From: Sphingobacteriales bacterium 44-61 | GTDB taxonomy: Bacteria; Bacteroidota; Bacteroidia; Chitinophagales; Chitinophagaceae | Reading direction: 5' to 3' | Assembly: GCA_001898405.1 (NCBI GenBank) | Contig: MKTW01000020.1 | Location: forward strand, 146,857-210,856 | DNA: 64,000 bases | Shown here: one piece after another, positions 44,989 to 55,267 of the stretch | How the letters are laid out: each line of letters starts with the position of its first letter | How positions within the stretch are numbered: position 1 is the stretch's first letter | The notes under the pieces: model-generated | Seen by the model: only the letters and a program-made list of their open reading frames with translations | The model's database searches: none | What the model was told of the DNA's origin: nothing | Program-made: the position numbers and the translations under genes

Positions 44989-45984
44989 TTGGAACTGACA
45001 GAAACAAAAGTTGACCAACTATTGCAGAAAGTATCATCGCTTAAGCAAGAGATACAAAAAGTGATCGTAGGGCAGGATGTTGTGCTTGAAGAAATACTGG
45101 TAGCCCTGCTTGCCGGTGGCCACTGCCTGCTTGAAGGCGTACCTGGCCTGGCCAAAACCCTGATGGTGCGGACCATGGCTCAGGCTCTCCATCTTCCTTT
45201 CCGCCGGATACAATTCACTCCCGATCTCATGCCTACCGATATTATCGGCACTGAGATCCTGGAAGATGATCCTGTTACCGGTAAACGGATCTTCACTTTT
45301 ACCAGGGGACCCATATTTGCCAATATATTACTGGCCGATGAAATAAACCGTACTCCCCCTAAAACCCAATCTGCCCTGCTCGAAGCCATGCAGGAGTTTG
45401 AAGTGACCTATGCAGGTAAAACTTACCTGCTCGACAGGCCTTTCTTTATCCTCGCTACACAGAATCCCATTGAGCAGGCAGGTACTTATCCGCTTCCCGA
45501 AGCACAATTGGACCGTTTCCTTTTATATGTAAAAATCGGCTACCCTACTGAACGCGAAGAGATAGAAATACTGGCCAATACAACCGGCACACGGAAAAAT
45601 AAAGTACAACCTGTTGTGAACGGTGATGAGATCAGGCAATTGCAATCGCTCGTAAGAGAAGTATCTATCAATGATGATCTCACTGCTTATGCAGGCAAGC
45701 TGGTAAGAGCTACACGCCCAGACAACACCACTGTTCCTTTTGTAAAAGAATGGGTACGCTGGGGTGCCGGCCCAAGAGCAGGACAGGCTTTGATATTAAC
45801 AGCCAAAGCAAGGGCCCTGCTTTATGGCCGCTATGCAGTGACCACAGAAGATATTCATACCATGGCTTATCCCGTGTTGCGCCACCGCATATTGATGAAT
45901 TTTAAAGCAGAAGCAGAAAATATAAGCTCTGATAAAGTTACTGATGAACTGATCAAAGCGATTGAAAGACCAAGGGCGCTGTAA
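44989..45984 (+). CDS. MoxR-family AAA+ ATPase
   Basis: 331 aa chaperone-type ATPase. N-terminal helix (LLQKVSSLKQEIQKVIVGQDVVLEEILVALLAGGHCLLEGVPGLAKTLMVRTMA) with Walker A GVPGLAKT (about residue 46-53), Walker B LLADEINRTPPKTQSALLEAMQE, and sensor/arginine segments (FILATQNPIEQAGTYPLPEAQLDRF). The only in-frame start without an upstream stop is TTG at 44989 (an ATG at 44941 is followed by an in-frame TGA). MoxR proteins work with VWA-type partners, here the DUF58 gene next. First gene of a long operon running to about 57.0 kb. Confidence 0.93.
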   Translation: MELTETKVDQLLQKVSSLKQEIQKVIVGQDVVLEEILVALLAGGHCLLEGVPGLAKTLMVRTMAQALHLPFRRIQFTPDLMPTDIIGTEILEDDPVTGKRIFTFTRGPIFANILLADEINRTPPKTQSALLEAMQEFEVTYAGKTYLLDRPFFILATQNPIEQAGTYPLPEAQLDRFLLYVKIGYPTEREEIEILANTTGTRKNKVQPVVNGDEIRQLQSLVREVSINDDLTAYAGKLVRATRPDNTTVPFVKEWVRWGAGPRAGQALILTAKARALLYGRYAVTTEDIHTMAYPVLRHRILMNFKAEAENISSDKVTDELIKAIERPRAL

Positions 45985-46058
45985 ATTCAAAATTTAAAAA
46001 TCAAAAACATAATATGCCTTTTGAATTTGATTTTTGAGTTTTTACTTAATAGTACAAA

Positions 46059-46943
46059 ATGCCGTCTTTACTGGACCCATACATACTGACATCAATAAAA
46101 GACCTGTCGCTGGCTGCTAAAACAACCATTGATGGCTTTATGAGCGGCGCCAATAAAAGCGCTGTGAAAGGAACGGGTATGGAATTCAGTCAATACCGCA
46201 CATACATGCCTGGCGATGATCTGCGTTGGTTGGATTGGAAAATGTTTGCACGCTCAGACCGCTATTATATCCGCGAATCAGAAACAGAAACAAATATCAG
46301 CCTGCGGCTGCTGATAGATACCAGTGCCTCGATGGACCATCGTGATGGCAATTACACAAAAATGGAATATGCCCGCTATCTCGCTGCCAGCCTTGCTTAT
46401 CTCGCCAATATGCAGGGCGATGCAATAGGATTGTACACTTTAAGAGAGGATGGTATTTTCTCACTCGCAGCCAGGCAGGGATTTCAAAATTTAAACCGCC
46501 TGTTCTATCAGCTGGAACAAGCCGGGCCAAAAGGAAAATTCACTCACCCTGTTTACTATAAAGATATTTATTCAGGTGGCAGCAGAAGAGAGCTATTGAT
46601 ATTCATCACAGATATGTACCAGGAGAAAGATGAGATGTACAAGCTACTTGACCTGCTTAATGCATTGCGCCATGAAATAATTGTTCTGCACATTATGGGG
46701 CGCAATGAAATGGAACTGGATTATGCAGGTTACACTACACTGGAGGACCTGGAAACAGGAGCTACCATACAGGTAGATGCAGCAAAGGCAAAGCAGGTAT
46801 ACGCCAGCCACCTGGATGAGCATCTGGCTAAGATCAGGCATGACCTGTTGACAAGAAATATTTATTACCGGCTCCTTGTTATGGACCAGCCGGTGGATGA
46901 GGCTTTAAGAGATTTTTTATATAAAAGAAGTAAAGGATATTAA
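46059..46943 (+). CDS. DUF58 protein with VWA-like metal site
   Basis: 294 aa. N-terminal DUF58 block GMEFSQYRTYMPGDDLRWLDWKMFARSDRYYIRESETETN and a MIDAS site DTSASMD (about residue 88), so it should bind a divalent metal and protein ligands. No transmembrane segment. It is the usual partner of MoxR. The 74 bp gap before it holds TTCAAAA/TTTTGAA-like inverted A/T-rich repeats (45989-46036), possibly an RNA processing site. ATG at 46059 fits the conserved start MPSLLDPYILTSIKDLSLAAK. Confidence 0.9.
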   Translation: MPSLLDPYILTSIKDLSLAAKTTIDGFMSGANKSAVKGTGMEFSQYRTYMPGDDLRWLDWKMFARSDRYYIRESETETNISLRLLIDTSASMDHRDGNYTKMEYARYLAASLAYLANMQGDAIGLYTLREDGIFSLAARQGFQNLNRLFYQLEQAGPKGKFTHPVYYKDIYSGGSRRELLIFITDMYQEKDEMYKLLDLLNALRHEIIVLHIMGRNEMELDYAGYTTLEDLETGATIQVDAAKAKQVYASHLDEHLAKIRHDLLTRNIYYRLLVMDQPVDEALRDFLYKRSKGY

Positions 46944-46973
46944 ATATTCCTTTACTCAAAATGATTAGTAGGT

Positions 46974-48278
46974 TTGCTTCAATTGGTAAATCCCATAGCG
47001 CTTTTGGCTTTGGCAGCGGTGATCATACCGGTGCTGATACATCTTTGGAATGTTCGCAAAGGGAAAACACTTAAAGTAGGAAGTATTGCATTACTGGCTG
47101 AAAGCTCGAAGCAGCCTGCCCGCAGCCGCCGTATCACCAATTGGCCGCTTTTCCTTCTCCGTTGCTTATTGCTTTTATTACTTGCTTTTTTACTGGCCAA
47201 TCCATTCTGGGAATCCAGGACAAAGAACGGAGCAGCAGGCTGGATGCTGGTGGCCGGTGATCATTTACCCGTTGCATATCAACAGCATCAGGGTCTGATA
47301 GACTCATTGCTGAAAAAAGGATTTGAATTACATAAGCTCTCGCCAGCGTTTGAAAAGATCCGTTTGTTTGATACAACTTCCTCACATATATCCACTGAAT
47401 CTCCCTGGGCATTAATAAAACAACTGGATGCAGGGCTACCCAAGGATTTCCCCGTCTACCTCTTTGCCAGCAATCAATTGAAAGATTATTATGAAGAAAG
47501 ACCTGTAACGCAACTAAACCTTCATTGGAACAGCCTGTCGATAAACACTGATGCAGACCGGGATTCCACACCAGACACCAGTTCCCTAAGAATTACCATT
47601 TACCCGGGGAAAAGCAGTACCGATGCACATTATATAAAAGCCGCGCTCAAAGCTATTGGCCAATATACCGGCAGGGATATCATCATCAGTTCACAGCCAA
47701 CCGGGGAACTACAGCAACTGGTGTTCTGGCTGCAGGAAGAAGAACCCGGTGAAAATATATTGTCTTCCCTTACCCCTTCAGGCACACTTTTTCAATATGA
47801 CCATGGAACGGGCATATCCGTCTTTGCTCCTTTCAATAATGGGCTGTACACGATCGATGATAACAAAGGCAAAGCATTTTATAAATATACTTCCGGCCCT
47901 GCAGCAGGAAATTCCATCTGGACACTTTCTGATGGGCGCCCCTTGCTTACAACAGAAACCAGGAATGGCAAAAAGATCATTCATTTCAAAAGCCGTTTCA
48001 ATCCGCAATGGACAGACCTGGTGTGGCAGGAAGATTTTGTAAAAGCCTTACTGCCTTTTGTATTACCTGGCGCTTCCGGAAAAGAAAGGGACATCCGGCA
48101 GATAGATCCTTTACAGGCTTTGCCCGGTAAAGCGAATGAAGGAACTTATCGCCATACAGAGCTGTCATTTTTTGAAAATAAAAAAGATCTCTCATCAGCT
48201 CTCTGGATTGCTATCACTATTGTTTTTATTGCAGAACGCCTTTTAGCTCATTATCAAACCCGACAGAAAAATGCCTGA
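46974..48278 (+). CDS. BatA-N-terminal-domain membrane protein
   Basis: 434 aa. The first 60 residues are the BatA N-terminal domain: LVNPIALLALAAVIIPVLIHLWNVRKGKTLKVGSIALL, then a second helix (LLLLLLAFLLANPFW). A large extracytoplasmic region follows and a C-terminal helix (LWIAITIVFIAERLL). The only frame-consistent start is TTG at 46974, with L-L-Q-L as the first codons; a nearby ATG at 46961 is out of frame. It has no VWA domain of its own. The stop overlaps the next gene by 8 bp, so translation is coupled. Role: unknown; part of the MoxR system. Confidence 0.88.
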   Translation: MLQLVNPIALLALAAVIIPVLIHLWNVRKGKTLKVGSIALLAESSKQPARSRRITNWPLFLLRCLLLLLLAFLLANPFWESRTKNGAAGWMLVAGDHLPVAYQQHQGLIDSLLKKGFELHKLSPAFEKIRLFDTTSSHISTESPWALIKQLDAGLPKDFPVYLFASNQLKDYYEERPVTQLNLHWNSLSINTDADRDSTPDTSSLRITIYPGKSSTDAHYIKAALKAIGQYTGRDIIISSQPTGELQQLVFWLQEEEPGENILSSLTPSGTLFQYDHGTGISVFAPFNNGLYTIDDNKGKAFYKYTSGPAAGNSIWTLSDGRPLLTTETRNGKKIIHFKSRFNPQWTDLVWQEDFVKALLPFVLPGASGKERDIRQIDPLQALPGKANEGTYRHTELSFFENKKDLSSALWIAITIVFIAERLLAHYQTRQKNA

Positions 48279-50382
48279 GCAAAAAGGTTTACATATCATC
48301 CATTCACTCAGGCAAAACTGGCTGCGTAATTATTTACTGGCCTCCCTGCTATATGTACTGGCAATATCTATTGTTATCGTTACAGCGGGGCGTTTAGCAT
48401 TTCATTGGTCATGGTGGATAATAGCACCTTTATTTATTGTGCTGGCCATACTTGTGTACTGGATAAAACCCTTCCGCAGGATCTCTCCACTTGACATCTC
48501 AAGTTTTCTTAATCATACTTACCCACAACTGGAAGAGAGCAGTCAGTTACTATTACTACCTGCCGACTCATTGCCTTTGCTTCAACAGTTACAGCAACAA
48601 AAACTGGAACGTTCCATTCAAACTATCCCAGTTCCGGCAGCGATGCACCGTCCTTTAAAGAAAGCATTTATCTTACTGGGTGCTGCAATAGTTTTTTGTT
48701 TATTGACGATCCTTTTAAAACCGTTGCTTCAGCATGCAGATGATACGAAGGTAACTGGCAATGCTACTGAAGCGCCTGCGAAAGAAGTTATTCTTGCAGG
48801 CATCAGTCAGTTCAATGTACAGGTAACACCGCCTGCTTATACGAGAATGGGGAAAAGACAGCAGGAGCAATTCACTTTAAAAGTAGAAGAAGGCAGTGTG
48901 GTGGTATGGGAAATAAAAGCTAACAGGAAAGTTGCTGCTCTTCAATTGATCTTTAATAACCGCGAACACATTCCGCTCAAGCCCGTTTCCACTGATAGCA
49001 CCGTATGGACCTTACAAAGAACTATCAAAGAACCGGGCTTTTACCAGGTGGAGCTGGAAGGAAATTCATCTCCCCTGTACACATTGGAAGTGATACACGA
49101 TCAACCGGCGACCATCAATATCATTACTCCTCAGCAATACACTACCATCGAGCCGGGCCGCAAAGCCATTACGAATCTGCAGGCCCGCATTGCAGATGAT
49201 TATGGAATAAAGGATGCCAGCATTATTGCGACCAAAGCAAGCGGTAAAGGTGAGAGCGTCAGCTTTAAGGAACAGCAACTCAATTTCCCTGTCCGCTTCA
49301 ATGAGCAAAAAGAAGTGTTGCTTACCCGCCAGCTCGATCTTGCCTCAATGGGTTTGCAGGGTGGCGACGAATTATATTTTTATATAAAAGCCGTCGATAA
49401 CCATGGGCAGGAAAGCCGTTCCGATATGTATTTCATTTCCCTGCCCGATACCAGCGAACTGCTGAGCATGTCTGGCATGGAAGCAGGAGTTGATCAGTTC
49501 CCTGAATATTTCAGAAGCCAGCGCCAGATCATCATGGACACGGAGAAATTGCTGAAAGAACAATCCGGCATCAGTAAAGATAGTTTCAACAGCCGCAGCA
49601 ACCAGCTGGGAATTGACCAGAAACTATTGCGGTTGAGATACGGTAAATTCCTGGGAGAAGAATCGGAAAGCGGAGGGCACAGCCCTGATGATGGGCATGA
49701 TCATGGTGGTGAATTTGAATATGGGGATGTTCAGTCCCTGATCGATCAATATACACACAAACATGATAACGCAGAAGATGCTACTTTCTTTGAGCCGGAG
49801 CAAAAAGCACAATTGAAAGCGATACTGACGGAGATGTGGAACAGTGAGCTCAAACTTCGCACATTCATTCCTGCAGAAGCATTGCCTTATGAATACAAAG
49901 CCCTTCGCCTGTTGAAAGACCTGCAACAGAAATCAAGGGCTTATGTAGGGAAAACATCCATTAAAATGCCGCCGCTGAAACCTGAGAAAAGGTTGACCGG
50001 CAACCTGGAAAAAATAACGCCTGCCAATGAGCCGTCAAAGAATCAGGCCGGAGATGAATTGCAGGCAAACCTGCGTAAAGCAGTAGCAGTCCTGGAACAG
50101 CTAAAACAAAGAAAGCAACTGGCAGCAGAAGATCAGCTTCCCTTATCTGTTGCAGAAAAAGCGATCAGTGAGAAAGCGATACAGCAGCCTGGCGAGTTTC
50201 TGCCAGCATTAAGTGCAGTGCGGGCAATTGGCCAGGCACCGGCTGCTGCCGCTAAACAGGATATAGTGAAAGCACAAACCGCCTTGCAAAAGATACTGGC
50301 AACCACGACGATCTTACCGCAAAAGAAGAATGAGCGGGCTGGCGGGCTGGCACAATATTATTTTAAAAACCTGTCTGAATAA
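48271..50382 (+). CDS. Large membrane protein, DUF4175-like
   Basis: 703 aa. Two helices near the N-terminus (about 18-38 and 44-62) and a third at about 127-147, then a long extracytoplasmic part with beta-rich segments (FNVQVTPPAYTRMGKRQQEQFTLKVEEGSVVVWEIKAN, IADDYGIKDASIIATKA) and a helical, coiled C-terminus with a His/Asp-rich loop (SPDDGHDHGGEFEYGD). It resembles DUF4175-type proteins in Bacteroidota MoxR operons. The function is not known. ATG overlaps the preceding stop by 8 bp. Confidence 0.8.
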   Translation: MPEQKGLHIIHSLRQNWLRNYLLASLLYVLAISIVIVTAGRLAFHWSWWIIAPLFIVLAILVYWIKPFRRISPLDISSFLNHTYPQLEESSQLLLLPADSLPLLQQLQQQKLERSIQTIPVPAAMHRPLKKAFILLGAAIVFCLLTILLKPLLQHADDTKVTGNATEAPAKEVILAGISQFNVQVTPPAYTRMGKRQQEQFTLKVEEGSVVVWEIKANRKVAALQLIFNNREHIPLKPVSTDSTVWTLQRTIKEPGFYQVELEGNSSPLYTLEVIHDQPATINIITPQQYTTIEPGRKAITNLQARIADDYGIKDASIIATKASGKGESVSFKEQQLNFPVRFNEQKEVLLTRQLDLASMGLQGGDELYFYIKAVDNHGQESRSDMYFISLPDTSELLSMSGMEAGVDQFPEYFRSQRQIIMDTEKLLKEQSGISKDSFNSRSNQLGIDQKLLRLRYGKFLGEESESGGHSPDDGHDHGGEFEYGDVQSLIDQYTHKHDNAEDATFFEPEQKAQLKAILTEMWNSELKLRTFIPAEALPYEYKALRLLKDLQQKSRAYVGKTSIKMPPLKPEKRLTGNLEKITPANEPSKNQAGDELQANLRKAVAVLEQLKQRKQLAAEDQLPLSVAEKAISEKAIQQPGEFLPALSAVRAIGQAPAAAAKQDIVKAQTALQKILATTTILPQKKNERAGGLAQYYFKNLSE

Positions 50383-50387
50383 AACAG

Positions 50388-52163
50388 ATGAAGCAGGAAT
50401 ATATCATCATTGCCTCATTGCTGCTACTTTTCTTTCTTATATGGAAAGAAATAAAACGGCCATTGCGTGCACATCTTGCATTGCGGCTGGCTGCAAGCGC
50501 ATTGGCAGTAGTAGCATTAGCCTGCATGATCATCCCTATCACTTATTCAGCACCTGCTCCCCTATCATCCTTTAACGAGATCGTGCTATTTACCACGGGT
50601 TCCTCAAAAGAAATTCCGGTAACTTATAAAAATTCAAAAAAGATCACTACAGATGCTTCACTGGCTACGGTTGCTATAAGTTTTATACCTGATCTTTCGG
50701 TATTTCTTTCAGCACATCCGGATATCAGCAACCTGCATATACTGGGCAATGGAATAAGTGATCATGAATGGGAAAGAATAACCGCCCGGCAGATCAGGGT
50801 CTCTTATCAGGCGCCTTCATTGCCTGCCGGTTTTATAAAAGCAGGATGGCCGCATGTTATCCGGCATGGCGATAAACTGGATATTTACGGCACTTATCAT
50901 AACACGGATAATGATTCGATAAAGATCGTATTGACAGGTCTTGGTACGGCAATGGATTCAACCACTATCACCAAAGATAGCAGTCAGCATTTTCAATTGC
51001 ATTGCCTGCCGGCGCATACCGGTGCAACCGTATATGAGTTGCAGGCATTCAAAGGAAATAAGCTGGTGGCAGAAGAAAAAGTACCGGTGAATATTTTACC
51101 TGGTTCACGCACACGCATATTATTTCTTTCCTCTTCTCCTGGTTTTGAAAACAAATTCCTGGCCTCCTGGCTCTATCAAAACAATTACCCGGCTGCTGTC
51201 CGCAATACGGTAAGCCAGGGAAAATATGAGCAGCAATTCCTGAACCTGCCTGCAGTTGGTTTGCAGCATATCAGTTCCTCCCTCCTGGAAAATTTCGATG
51301 TGCTGATCGCCGACGATATGGCCCTATCGGCTTTAGGAAACAATGAAGTTGCTGCTGTAAGAGCGCAGCTCAATAAAGGTATGGGGCTGATACTGCAAAC
51401 AGACAGTGCTGCTTCACTCAGTGGTTTCTCCCGGTCATTTGCCATAAAAAAACAAGCCGTGCAGCATGCTTCGGCGCGTGCGCTTGTTTTACCCGGCCAG
51501 GGGACCAAAACGAAGCCATTACCGGCTGAACAATGGTTTTCCATTTCGCATGATCCATATGCACAACCATTAGTGACAGATGAGCAGGCATCAGTGATCG
51601 TATCTTCCCGGCTTTCTGGCGAGGGCAGGATCATATTGAATACAGCTGCATACACCTATAGCTGGGTGTTATCAGGCAATGAAGAAAATTATTCTGCATT
51701 CTGGTCATTGCTGATCAATAAAGCCTCCCGGCAGGCAAGGCCTCAAAGCAAATGGCAGCAGTCAGTTGCTTTTCCTACAGTGGATATACCTACAGGCCTC
51801 GTACTGGAAACAACCAGCGAGCAACCACCCATCATAAAGACGGATGCCGGTGAACTTTATACCACGCAAACACCTTATCTTCCCGATACATGGATGGCCA
51901 CCTGGTGGCCTGTGCACGCAGGCTGGCAAACCTTATCTGGTTCAGACACCGTCAGTATATATGTTTTTGAAAAAGGCGATTGGTCTTCTGCCAAAGCCAG
52001 TGAACTGATCAACAGGAATACGGTGCATGCAGCGCAGTATAAATCAGCTATAGAAAAACAAAATGAAGTGCGACAGCAAGAGAAGCGGGTGCCGGTATTT
52101 ATTTTTTATATCGCTTTTCTTGGAGCCTGTACGTATTTGTGGTGGGAGGGCAAAAGAGCATAA
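50388..52163 (+). CDS. Membrane protein with class-I-amidotransferase-like periplasmic domain
   Basis: 591 aa. N-terminal helices (about 3-16 and 28-50), an extracytoplasmic Rossmann-like domain (ILFLSSSPGFENKFLASWLYQNNYPAAVRNTVSQG ... FDVLIADDMALSALGNNEVAAVRAQLNKGMGLILQTD) resembling glutamine amidotransferase folds without a catalytic Cys in the usual place, and a C-terminal helix (VPVFIFYIAFLGACTYLWW). Probably binds rather than catalyses. It starts 5 bp after the DUF4175-like gene. Unknown function; the MoxR operon continues on both sides. Confidence 0.8.
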   Translation: MKQEYIIIASLLLLFFLIWKEIKRPLRAHLALRLAASALAVVALACMIIPITYSAPAPLSSFNEIVLFTTGSSKEIPVTYKNSKKITTDASLATVAISFIPDLSVFLSAHPDISNLHILGNGISDHEWERITARQIRVSYQAPSLPAGFIKAGWPHVIRHGDKLDIYGTYHNTDNDSIKIVLTGLGTAMDSTTITKDSSQHFQLHCLPAHTGATVYELQAFKGNKLVAEEKVPVNILPGSRTRILFLSSSPGFENKFLASWLYQNNYPAAVRNTVSQGKYEQQFLNLPAVGLQHISSSLLENFDVLIADDMALSALGNNEVAAVRAQLNKGMGLILQTDSAASLSGFSRSFAIKKQAVQHASARALVLPGQGTKTKPLPAEQWFSISHDPYAQPLVTDEQASVIVSSRLSGEGRIILNTAAYTYSWVLSGNEENYSAFWSLLINKASRQARPQSKWQQSVAFPTVDIPTGLVLETTSEQPPIIKTDAGELYTTQTPYLPDTWMATWWPVHAGWQTLSGSDTVSIYVFEKGDWSSAKASELINRNTVHAAQYKSAIEKQNEVRQQEKRVPVFIFYIAFLGACTYLWWEGKRA

Positions 52164-52222
52164 ACATTTGTCATAATTTTTTAAATCACATATCACACAC
52201 TAAAAAACAGGAGGGCCATACT

Positions 52223-53863
52223 TTGAAAAGAAAAGACTTTATTCGTTACACGGGCATGATGGGCCTGGGCTCATTGATTGTCCCGCAAATGCCGGCTTTC
52301 GGTCGTTCGATCGACCCGGCAGAAGCCCTGCAGGGCGTTGATGCTGCTCTTAAAAGAGAGCTTGCAGATGTTGCCCTGAATGCTGCAAAATCAAAAGGAG
52401 CTACGTATGCTGATGTACGCATTGGCCGCTACCTGCGCCAGTTTGTAGCTACCCGCGATAAAAAAGTGCAGGGTGTCAGCAACACAGAGAACTATGGCAT
52501 AGGCATCCGCGTGCTTGCCAATGGTTCCTGGGGTTTTGCAGCAACGCATGTTGTTACAAAAGACGCGATCGCCAAAGCTGCCGAGCAGGCAGTAGCTGTA
52601 GCAAAAGCCAATGCGAAGATCCAGGGTGAACCTGTGCAGCTCGCACCACAAAAAGGTTACGGCGAAGTAAGCTGGAAAGCGCCGATCGAGATCAATGCTT
52701 TTGAAGTTCCCATCAAAGAGAAAGTAGACCTGTTGATGGAAGTGAATAATGCAGCTATACAAGGCGGAGCAACTTTTGTAAACGCAATGATCTCAGCGGT
52801 AAATGAGCAGAAATATTTTGCCAGCACCGATGGCTCCTATATTGACCAGGACATCCATCGCATTTTCCCGATGTTCAGTGTTACCAAAATAGACCGTGCA
52901 TCAGGTAAGTTCATGTCGCGCGGCTCACTCAGCGCTCCCATGGGCATGGGTTATGAATACATGCACGCAAGGCCTGAAGATAAAGTACAAGGCGTGGTAA
53001 CCCGCTATAAGGGTCGCTATGATATGCTGGAAGATGTTAAGAATGCAGCCAATGATGTGCAGCAGAAACTGACAGCCAAATCTGTTGAGCCGGGCAAATA
53101 TGATCTCGTGCTTGACCCAAGCCATCTCTGGCTCACTATCCATGAATCAGTAGGGCACCCGACTGAACTGGACCGGGTGCTGGGATACGAGGCCAACTAT
53201 GCAGGCACCAGTTTCCTTACACTCGACAAATGGAAATCAGGTAAATTCAATTTCGGTAATAAGCATGTGAACATCGTTGCAGATAAAATGCAAAAAGGTT
53301 CACTCGGTGCTGTAGGTTGGGATGATGAAGGCGTGAAATGTGGCGAATGGGACCTTATTAAAGATGGTATACTGGTGAACTACCAGGTTATCCGCGACCA
53401 GGCACATATTCTTGGCCTGAAACAATCACAGGGTTGTTGCTACTCCCAGGGTTGGGATGATATACAGTTTCAACGCATGCCTAACGTATCATTAAGACCA
53501 GGCAAAGAAAAGCTCAGCGTGGACGATATGATCAAGAACGTGGAAAAAGGGATTTATATCATTGGAGATGGCTCCTATTCCATCGATCAGCAACGTTACA
53601 ATTTCCAGTTTGGCGGCAAGAACTTCTATGAGATCAGGAATGGTAAGATCACCGGCATGCTGAATGATGTGGCTTACCAGGCCAATACGCAGGAGTTCTG
53701 GAATTCTGTTGCAGCTATCTGTGATTCGAGCGATTATGCACTGGGAGGTTCCTTTAGTGATGGCAAAGGCCAGCCGGGGCAAAGCAGTGCTGTATCACAT
53801 GGCAGTGCTACCACACGTTTCAATGGCATTAACGTGATCAACACAGCCAGGAGCATCGGATAA
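52223..53863 (+). CDS. Exported TldD-family metalloprotease (first copy)
   Basis: 546 aa. TldD proteins form a zinc protease with TldE/PmbA that trims unstructured peptides. Motif TIHESVGHPTELDRVLGYE (HExxxH, His about 306) and the downstream GSLGAVGWDDEGVKCGEWDLI region match TldD. A Tat-like start KRKDFIRYTGMMGLGSLIVPQMPAFG (lacking the full RR) suggests export, unlike the cytoplasmic E. coli TldD. Start: TTG at 52223, preceded by a strong AGGAGG at 52210-52215, rare in this phylum; upstream in-frame codons from 52139 would disturb the signal and overlap the previous gene. TldE follows 57 bp later. Confidence 0.9.
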   Translation: MKRKDFIRYTGMMGLGSLIVPQMPAFGRSIDPAEALQGVDAALKRELADVALNAAKSKGATYADVRIGRYLRQFVATRDKKVQGVSNTENYGIGIRVLANGSWGFAATHVVTKDAIAKAAEQAVAVAKANAKIQGEPVQLAPQKGYGEVSWKAPIEINAFEVPIKEKVDLLMEVNNAAIQGGATFVNAMISAVNEQKYFASTDGSYIDQDIHRIFPMFSVTKIDRASGKFMSRGSLSAPMGMGYEYMHARPEDKVQGVVTRYKGRYDMLEDVKNAANDVQQKLTAKSVEPGKYDLVLDPSHLWLTIHESVGHPTELDRVLGYEANYAGTSFLTLDKWKSGKFNFGNKHVNIVADKMQKGSLGAVGWDDEGVKCGEWDLIKDGILVNYQVIRDQAHILGLKQSQGCCYSQGWDDIQFQRMPNVSLRPGKEKLSVDDMIKNVEKGIYIIGDGSYSIDQQRYNFQFGGKNFYEIRNGKITGMLNDVAYQANTQEFWNSVAAICDSSDYALGGSFSDGKGQPGQSSAVSHGSATTRFNGINVINTARSIG

Positions 53864-53920
53864 GATACACGAGAAAACACAAGATCTTTTAACGCGATAT
53901 TTAAAATCTATTCTATCATT

Positions 53921-55258
53921 ATGGCAATTCTTAGTAAAGACGAAGCACAGACCATACTGAAAAAAGTACTGAGCTTCTCCAAAGCTGATGAAACAGAAGT
54001 ATCTCTCGGCGGCCAGCAAAGCGGTAATATCCGTTATGCACGCAATGCCGTGTCCACCGCAGGTGAGGTAAGCAATCTCAGCCTGAGCGTGAGTGCTTCA
54101 TTTGGCAAAAGAACAGGTAATGCAACCATCAATGAATTTGATGATGCATCACTCGAAAAAGTAGTTCGCCGGGCAGAAGAACTGGCCCGCCTTTCTCCGG
54201 AGAATCCGGAATACATGCCCCTGCTGGGCCCTTCCAATTTCAAGGAATCGATCGGCTTCCTGGATTCTACTGCAGCCATGTCCCCTGCATCAAGGGCTGA
54301 TATGGTAGCGCAAAGCCTGAAAGTGGCAAAAGACAATAAACTGGAAGCAGCAGGCTTCCTGGAAAACTCTGCCGGCTTCCGCGCAGTAATGAACTCCAAA
54401 GGTCTTTTCGCCTATAATAAAAGTACCAATGTTTCTTTTTCTGTAACAGTGCGTAACCAGGAAGGAACAGGTTCCGGTTATGTTGACCATAGCTTCAACG
54501 ATGTAAAAAAACTGGACACACTTGCGCTCACTAAAATTGCAGCTAATAAAGCAACCAGTTCTGCAGGTGCTAAAGCAATCGAGCCAGGCCGTTACACAGT
54601 GATCCTCGAACCGTTGGCTGCGAGCGATATGCTTGGCGGCATCATCCGTGGTTTTGATCTCCGCAGTGCTGATGAAGGCCGCAGCTTTATGAGCAAGAAA
54701 GGAGGAGGCACCCGCTTAGGCGAGCAGCTTTTTGATGAAAAAGTAAATATCTATAGCGATCCAATGAACGCTGAACTGCCAGGTTCTACCTGGAGCGGTG
54801 ATGGATTGCCTATTGAAAAAACAATATGGGTAGAAAACGGTGTGGTGAAAAACCTGGCCTGCAGCCGTTACTGGGCGCAGAAAAAAGGTGTGAATCCATT
54901 ACCTGGGCCCGGCGGCGGTCGCTTTGGCGGCGGCGGTATGATCATGACCGGCGGCACAGGCACTACTGAAGACCTGATCAAGAACACCGAGAAAGGCATC
55001 CTCGTTACCCGCTTCTGGTATATCCGTATGGTTGATCAGCAAACGCTGGTGCAAACAGGCCTCACCCGCGACGGAACATTCTATATCGAGAATGGAAAGA
55101 TCAAGTTCCCGATTAAGAATTTCCGTTTCAACGAAAGCCCGATCATCATGCTCAACAACGTGGAAGAATTAGGAAAACCCGTCCGCAGCGGCAGTTCCAT
55201 TCTGCCACCGATGAAGATCAGAGACTTTACGTTCACGTCTTTGTCTGATGCAATTTAA
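53921..55258 (+). CDS. TldE/PmbA-family protease subunit
   Basis: 445 aa. The TldE layout: an N-terminal beta domain (ETEVSLGGQQSGNIRYARNAVSTAGE) and a C-terminal half with YTVILEPLAASDMLGGIIRGFDLRSADEGRSFMSKKGG and WYIRMVDQQTLVQTGLTRDGTFYIENGKI. It lacks the HExxxH motif, as TldE does, and needs TldD for activity. No signal peptide is visible, which is odd beside Tat-like TldD proteins. It stands between two TldD paralogues. A Gly-rich loop (GPGGGRFGGGGMIM) sits at about 330. Confidence 0.88.
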   Translation: MAILSKDEAQTILKKVLSFSKADETEVSLGGQQSGNIRYARNAVSTAGEVSNLSLSVSASFGKRTGNATINEFDDASLEKVVRRAEELARLSPENPEYMPLLGPSNFKESIGFLDSTAAMSPASRADMVAQSLKVAKDNKLEAAGFLENSAGFRAVMNSKGLFAYNKSTNVSFSVTVRNQEGTGSGYVDHSFNDVKKLDTLALTKIAANKATSSAGAKAIEPGRYTVILEPLAASDMLGGIIRGFDLRSADEGRSFMSKKGGGTRLGEQLFDEKVNIYSDPMNAELPGSTWSGDGLPIEKTIWVENGVVKNLACSRYWAQKKGVNPLPGPGGGRFGGGGMIMTGGTGTTEDLIKNTEKGILVTRFWYIRMVDQQTLVQTGLTRDGTFYIENGKIKFPIKNFRFNESPIIMLNNVEELGKPVRSGSSILPPMKIRDFTFTSLSDAI

Positions 55259-55267
55259 TTAAGGGAA

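Noticed and set aside
46961..46973. ATG just upstream of the BatA-like gene
   Set aside because: It is out of frame with the conserved BatA N-terminal sequence, so TTG at 46974 is the start.
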